A DNA stretch of 9,774 nt, from positions 1-9,774 of the forward strand of contig JARGNC010000098.1 in NCBI GenBank assembly GCA_029212425.1. The letters run 5' to 3'. The position numbers and the translations under genes are program-made. Below are positions 7,205-9,774 of this stretch, one piece after another (the stretch's first letter is position 1; every line of letters starts with the position of its first letter). A model generated the notes under the pieces. The model saw only the letters and a list, made by a program, of their open reading frames with translations, had not been told where the DNA came from and ran no database searches. The stretch is from Phycisphaerales bacterium. GTDB lineage: Bacteria > Planctomycetota > Phycisphaerae > Phycisphaerales > UBA1924.

Positions 7205-7720
7205 ATGCCCGCAGTCCTCTTTGCCATCATCGCGGGACTCTGCTGGGGAATCGGAGAAGTCTGCGCCAAAGCCGTCCTCCACACAGGTAAGATCGGTCCA
7301 TTCGCCGCTGTAGCAATCCGAACCTCTCTCGCACTCCCTCTTATCTGGATCGCGTTCTGGATCGCCCATAAAGCTGCACCAACCAAAGCAGGACAAAGCA
7401 TCGGCGCACTCACACCAAAAGAATGGCTCCTCCTCCTCGGCGGCTCAGGACTCCTCGCAGGCGCCCTCGCGATGATCGCGTTCTACATCTCCATCTCGCT
7501 CGGGGAAGTCTCAAGAATGAAACCCATCGCATTCTCCGTCGCCCCCGCAAGCGCCGTCCTCCTCGGAGCCCTATTCCTCGGCGAATCCCTCACCCCACGA
7601 AAACTCTTCGCAGTCGCCCTCATCCTCGTTGGAGTCGTGCTTCTTGGTCTCAAACCGACCCCCAAACCATCAGCCCAGATCGACGAGAATACCCACCAAT
7701 CAACGCCCCCAACTCCCTAG
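7205..7720 (+). CDS. EamA/DMT-family transporter, half-size (five spans)
   Basis: A 171-residue membrane protein with about five hydrophobic spans (3-23, 32-54, 73-97, 105-125, 132-150) and a polar, Pro/Thr-rich C-terminal tail. The sequence GLCWGIGEVCAKA at the start of span 1, ending in FSVAPASAVLLGALFLGESLTPRKLFAVALILVGVVLL, is the classic single EamA (DUF6) repeat of the drug/metabolite transporter superfamily. Most EamA carriers are about 300 residues with two such repeats and ten spans; this one has a single repeat, so it should work as a dimer, as do other half-size DMT proteins. The substrate is unknown. A GGAG Shine-Dalgarno site at 7192-7195 sits 9 bases before the ATG, within the end of the lipoprotein gene, and the 6-base gap suggests co-transcription. 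It stands upstream of an ACP and dehydratase pair, so a lipid or precursor flipping role is imaginable but only by context. Confidence 0.88.
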   Translation: MPAVLFAIIAGLCWGIGEVCAKAVLHTGKIGPFAAVAIRTSLALPLIWIAFWIAHKAAPTKAGQSIGALTPKEWLLLLGGSGLLAGALAMIAFYISISLGEVSRMKPIAFSVAPASAVLLGALFLGESLTPRKLFAVALILVGVVLLGLKPTPKPSAQIDENTHQSTPPTP

Positions 7721-7783
7721 CATCCACCAACCGGGAAGACTACCATACAGACCATTCCTCAAGTCCCCTTAGGATCAACCGCC

Positions 7784-8173
7784 ATGACCAGAGATGAAAT
7801 CCTCGACACCATCCGCGAAATCCTCGTTGACGCCCTCGCGGTAGACGACGACGAAGTCACCCCCTCCGCAACACTCATCGGAGACCTCGGTGCCGAGTCC
7901 ATCGACATCCTCGACATCACCTTCAAACTCGAACAAGAGTTCGGCTTCAAAATCGCACAAGGCGAACTCTTCCCCGAAGGCATCACCCAAGACCCAGACT
8001 ATGTCCAAGACGGCAAAGTCACCGCCCGCGGACTTGAAATGCTCAAAGAACGAGGACCACACTTCGACATGGCCGCACTCGAAGCCGACCCATCCGTCGA
8101 GAATGTCCGCAAAATCTTCACCGTCGAAGCACTCATCAACTTCTGCGAACAAAAGCTCCAAGCCGCCGCGTAA
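7784..8173 (+). CDS. acyl carrier protein, enlarged variant
   Basis: A 129-residue acyl carrier protein. Residues 1-60 are a normal ACP front half: helix I (DEILDTIREILVDAL), the loop DDDEVTPSATLIGDLGAES with Ser39 in the GAESID motif as the phosphopantetheine attachment site, then helix II (IDILDITFKLEQEFG). The last helix is TVEALINFCEQKLQ (113-126). Between them, about residues 62-110 form an extra segment of about 45 residues (starting FPEGITQD and holding GKVTARGLEMLKERGPHF), where normal ACPs of about 80 residues have a short loop and helix III. The protein is acidic. The ATG has an AGGA Shine-Dalgarno site 9 bases upstream (7771-7774). The FabZ-like dehydratase gene starts 36 bases downstream, so this ACP probably carries that enzyme's substrate. 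It is likely a specialised carrier rather than the housekeeping one; this is inference from the extra segment and the context. Confidence 0.93.
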   Translation: MTRDEILDTIREILVDALAVDDDEVTPSATLIGDLGAESIDILDITFKLEQEFGFKIAQGELFPEGITQDPDYVQDGKVTARGLEMLKERGPHFDMAALEADPSVENVRKIFTVEALINFCEQKLQAAA

Positions 8174-8209
8174 ACCTTCGCATCGACCACAAACTCCTGA
8201 GGTACACCC

Positions 8210-8743
8210 ATGCGTTGGATGTGGATCGATCGGGTCATCGAACTTAAAGCAAAAGAACGCCTCGTCGCAATAAAGCACCTCTCCATGGCAGAGGAACATC
8301 TCCACGACCACTTCCCCGCCACCGCGACTAGACCACAACTCCCCGTCATGCCCATGTCCCTCATCGTCGAAGGCATGGCTCAGTCCGCAGGGATCCTCGT
8401 CGGTCACGCAAACGATTTCAAAGAGAAAGTCGTCCTCGCCAAAGTCGCCAAAGCATCGCTCACCAAAGACCCCACCCCAGGATGCACCCTCCGCTACACC
8501 GCGACCATCGACCGCTTCACAGACAACGGCGCATCCACCAAAGGCACCGTCGATCTCTACCACCCAGAGCAAAGTTATCTGGACGATCAGCCCGCGCAAC
8601 CCGAACGAATCGGAGAAATCGACCTGATTTTCTCCCATCTGGATCGCAACTCCGCAGGGACGCAGTATCCTAAAGAGAACTTCGTGTTCAGTGATTCCTT
8701 CCGCACCATCCTCCGAACCAGCGGCATCGAATCATCGTTCTAA
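8210..8743 (+). CDS. FabZ-like 3-hydroxyacyl-ACP dehydratase (hot-dog fold)
   Basis: A 177-residue protein with the FabZ/FabA hot-dog pattern. The N-terminus MRWMWIDRVIEL resembles the FabZ start. HDHFP (32-36) holds the likely catalytic His34, and SLIVEGMAQSAGIL (50-63) holds the likely catalytic Glu54 and the central helix. In FabZ the link is HFPGNPVMPGVLIIE, with 14 residues from His to Glu; here it is HFPATATRPQLPVMPMSLIVE, with 20, so six residues are inserted in the loop by the active site. The C-terminal region (about 135-177) makes it longer than the usual 140-150. The enzyme would dehydrate a 3-hydroxyacyl chain held on an ACP, very likely the neighbouring one. A TGAGG Shine-Dalgarno site lies 7 bases before the ATG (8198-8202). 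Whether it still dehydrates, isomerises or acts as a structural or thioesterase-like homologue cannot be told from sequence alone. The hot-dog fold call is firm. Confidence 0.87.
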   Translation: MRWMWIDRVIELKAKERLVAIKHLSMAEEHLHDHFPATATRPQLPVMPMSLIVEGMAQSAGILVGHANDFKEKVVLAKVAKASLTKDPTPGCTLRYTATIDRFTDNGASTKGTVDLYHPEQSYLDDQPAQPERIGEIDLIFSHLDRNSAGTQYPKENFVFSDSFRTILRTSGIESSF

Positions 8744-8747
8744 TCCA

Positions 8748-8772
8748 GTATCGTCCTAGAATCAGCCGATAC
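8748..8772. repeat. short inverted repeat between the dehydratase and lipoprotein genes
   Basis: GTATCG (8748-8753) and CGATAC (8767-8772) form a perfect six-base inverted repeat about a 13-base loop, just after the dehydratase stop. There is no T run after it, so it is not a convincing terminator. A -10-like TAGAAT (8757-8762) lies inside the loop but has no good -35 box at the right distance, so a promoter for the downstream lipoprotein gene is possible but weak. It may be chance. Confidence 0.25.
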
Positions 8773-8800
8773 GAGCACGATCAGACATCAGGAGAGCAGC

Positions 8801-9367
8801 ATGACCGTCAGCAGAACAAAGACATCCCGCTTCCTCATCGCCACCGCCGTTGTCGCGACAGGCATGATTGGCTTGACCGGATTGACCGCGTGCTCATCCT
8901 CACGAGAGATCGACCGCACAGAACGCAGACCACACACCGCACACCGCGGCGTCGCGTACAAACGACTCATCCTCACCCTCAACGAAGCCAACGCCCTCGC
9001 GTTCCGCGCCGAGGAATACGCCGAGCTCATGTATGCTTCCGAAGATGTGGACGACGCAACCAAAGAAAAAGCAATGCGTCTGGTCGACGACACCAAAGCC
9101 TTCGCCGACGACATCGAATGGTCACTCGCAAACAACCAACGCATGACCTGGCACCGCTCCGAAATGAACAACCTCTGGGGCAAGTTCAAAAAGCTCTACC
9201 CAGAAGACAAGGACTACGCCAAGGGCTACACCGCTTGGTCAGTACGCAAGCCAACCCCAAAACTCCGCCTCAAGCTCAACTACGACGAAAACTACGGCAT
9301 CGAAAAATCCAAACCACGTTGGGACGACCTGCAACCCGTCATCCGCGAGTTCTACGAAACCGAATAA
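8801..9367 (+). CDS. small lipoprotein of unknown family
   Basis: A 188-residue predicted lipoprotein. A positively charged N-terminus (MTVSRTKTSR) is followed by a hydrophobic stretch (11-27) and the lipobox G-L-T-A-C with Cys31 as the lipidation site, then a short Ser/Arg linker. The mature part is helical and highly charged: RLILTLNEANALAFRAEEYAE (55-75), a Lys/Asp-rich helix around 86-110, and a C-terminal half with spaced tryptophans (Trp108, 117, 126, 146, 174) in contexts such as EMNNLWGKFKKLYP. I recognise no family. The start has a strong AGGAG Shine-Dalgarno site 6 bases upstream (8790-8794). It follows the dehydratase gene by 57 bases and is closed by a strong terminator, so it may be the last gene of the transcription unit. 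Location is the cell envelope; function unknown. Confidence 0.88.
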   Translation: MTVSRTKTSRFLIATAVVATGMIGLTGLTACSSSREIDRTERRPHTAHRGVAYKRLILTLNEANALAFRAEEYAELMYASEDVDDATKEKAMRLVDDTKAFADDIEWSLANNQRMTWHRSEMNNLWGKFKKLYPEDKDYAKGYTAWSVRKPTPKLRLKLNYDENYGIEKSKPRWDDLQPVIREFYETE

Positions 9368-9404
9368 ACCGTTCTGAATACGCCTGCCAACCAACTAAAA
9401 TTAC

Positions 9405-9439
9405 AAAGGCCGGATCATCACCGACCCGGCCTTTTCTTT
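9405..9439 (+). terminator. intrinsic terminator after the small lipoprotein gene
   Basis: A perfect nine-base-pair stem, AAAGGCCGG (9405-9413) with CCGGCCTTT (9426-9434), encloses a 12-base loop, and a TTTTCTTT stretch follows on the + strand. It sits 38 bases after the lipoprotein stop. On the - strand the same stem is followed by TTTGTAATTTTAG, so it may also stop transcription of the prepilin-like gene coming the other way. It is the only convincing intrinsic terminator in the window. Confidence 0.9.
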
Positions 9440-9457
9440 CATACACCTCCGGGTGGC

Positions 9458-9482
9458 GAGGAGGCGTCGTCATTGACTCCTC
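9458..9482. repeat. inverted repeat downstream of the prepilin-like gene
   Basis: GAGGAG (9458-9463) and CTCCTC (9477-9482) form a six-base inverted repeat with a 13-base loop, about 20 bases past the - strand gene's stop. No T run follows in either direction. It could be a 3' stabilising hairpin for that transcript, or chance. Confidence 0.25.
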
Positions 9483-9500
9483 CACGATCTTCACTCAACT

Positions 9501-9774
9501 TTAATTCCCAAAATCAACTCCACCCAATCCACCCTTCGTCCAACGGAACCGCAAGTCCCACTTCGTGAGTTCCCCAAGCCCCCCCATCGGCACCGGAAAA
9601 GTATCCAAAGGCACATACCGCTGCTCCCAAACTCCTGTCGGATTCTCATCGTCATACGCCGAGTTCGCATCCTCCACCATCTCCTGCCGAACCGACCCAT
9701 CAAAGAACGCCATGTTGATCATCGCCTCCGGATAAGCCGCATAGATCCCCTTCGGATCACTGAACCGATCAAAC
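9501..9774 (-). CDS. prepilin-like protein with DUF1559-type C-terminus (N-terminal part outside window)
   Basis: The frame is open from the window edge (reading from base 9773) to TAA at 9503-9501, giving the last 90 residues of a longer protein. MINMAFFDGSVR (residues 18-29 of the fragment) matches the C-terminal signature of planctomycete pseudopilin-like proteins (DUF1559, the 'H-X9-DG' domain of prepilin-type processing-associated proteins), and the ending GGVDFGN is also typical. Family members carry a type IV prepilin signal and one N-terminal membrane helix and are exported; that part is outside the window. The His normally nine residues before the DG is replaced by Pro (in YPEAMINMAFFDG), so this copy departs from the strict motif. 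An ATG at 9722 lies in frame but falls within the conserved domain and is not the true start. The function of this very large paralogous family is not well known. Its transcript converges on the 9405-9439 terminator. Confidence 0.75.
   Translation of the reverse strand, partial: FDRFSDPKGIYAAYPEAMINMAFFDGSVRQEMVEDANSAYDDENPTGVWEQRYVPLDTFPVPMGGLGELTKWDLRFRWTKGGLGGVDFGN

Noticed and set aside
7775..8638. A 287-codon - strand open frame opposite the ACP and dehydratase genes
   Set aside because: It is rich in Gly, Cys, Phe, Asp and Glu with no domain, and mirrors the codon bias of the two real genes on the other strand.
1..9774. CRISPR arrays, insertion sequences, tRNA or rRNA genes, riboswitches
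   Set aside because: No regularly spaced repeats, transposase genes, terminal inverted repeats or RNA gene signatures were seen; the gaps are too small for most of these.

Overview
The window looks like a piece of a planctomycete chromosome, most likely from the Phycisphaerae. Three things point that way: a eukaryotic-type UDP-HexNAc pyrophosphorylase end, a prepilin-like protein with the DUF1559-type 'NMAFFDGSVR' signature, and an acyl carrier protein plus FabZ-like dehydratase pair of a type I associate with planctomycetes. This assignment rests on protein style alone. Coding density is high: eleven genes (two cut by the window edges), no RNA genes, no mobile elements, and no gene-free stretch longer than about 170 bases. 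The + strand is rich in C over G in most stretches sampled.

Bases 1-3825 hold a tightly packed + strand run: the end of a UDP-N-acetylhexosamine pyrophosphorylase, an alpha/beta hydrolase (4-base GTGA overlap), a UMF1/Atg22-like major facilitator transporter (27-base gap), and tryptophan synthase beta (4-base ATGA overlap). The spacing says operon, but the functions do not form one known pathway. In particular trpB has no trpA or other trp gene beside it here.

Bases 3838-5346 (- strand) encode a 502-residue tetratricopeptide (TPR) repeat protein with a basic C-terminal tail; it converges on trpB with only 12 bases between stop codons. A 172-base divergent intergenic region (5347-5518) follows, holding a candidate promoter for the TPR gene and a small perfect palindrome.

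Bases 5519-9367 (+ strand) hold a 559-residue lipoprotein with a low-complexity linker and HEAT-like helical repeats, a half-size EamA/DMT transporter, an enlarged acyl carrier protein, a FabZ-like hot-dog dehydratase with an altered active-site loop, and a small lipoprotein of unknown family, closed by a strong intrinsic terminator (9405-9439). The last four have good Shine-Dalgarno sites. The ACP and dehydratase most likely work together on an acyl chain outside, or as a specialised branch of, housekeeping fatty-acid synthesis; this is the most interesting part of the window. A - strand prepilin-like gene end (9501-9774) closes the window.
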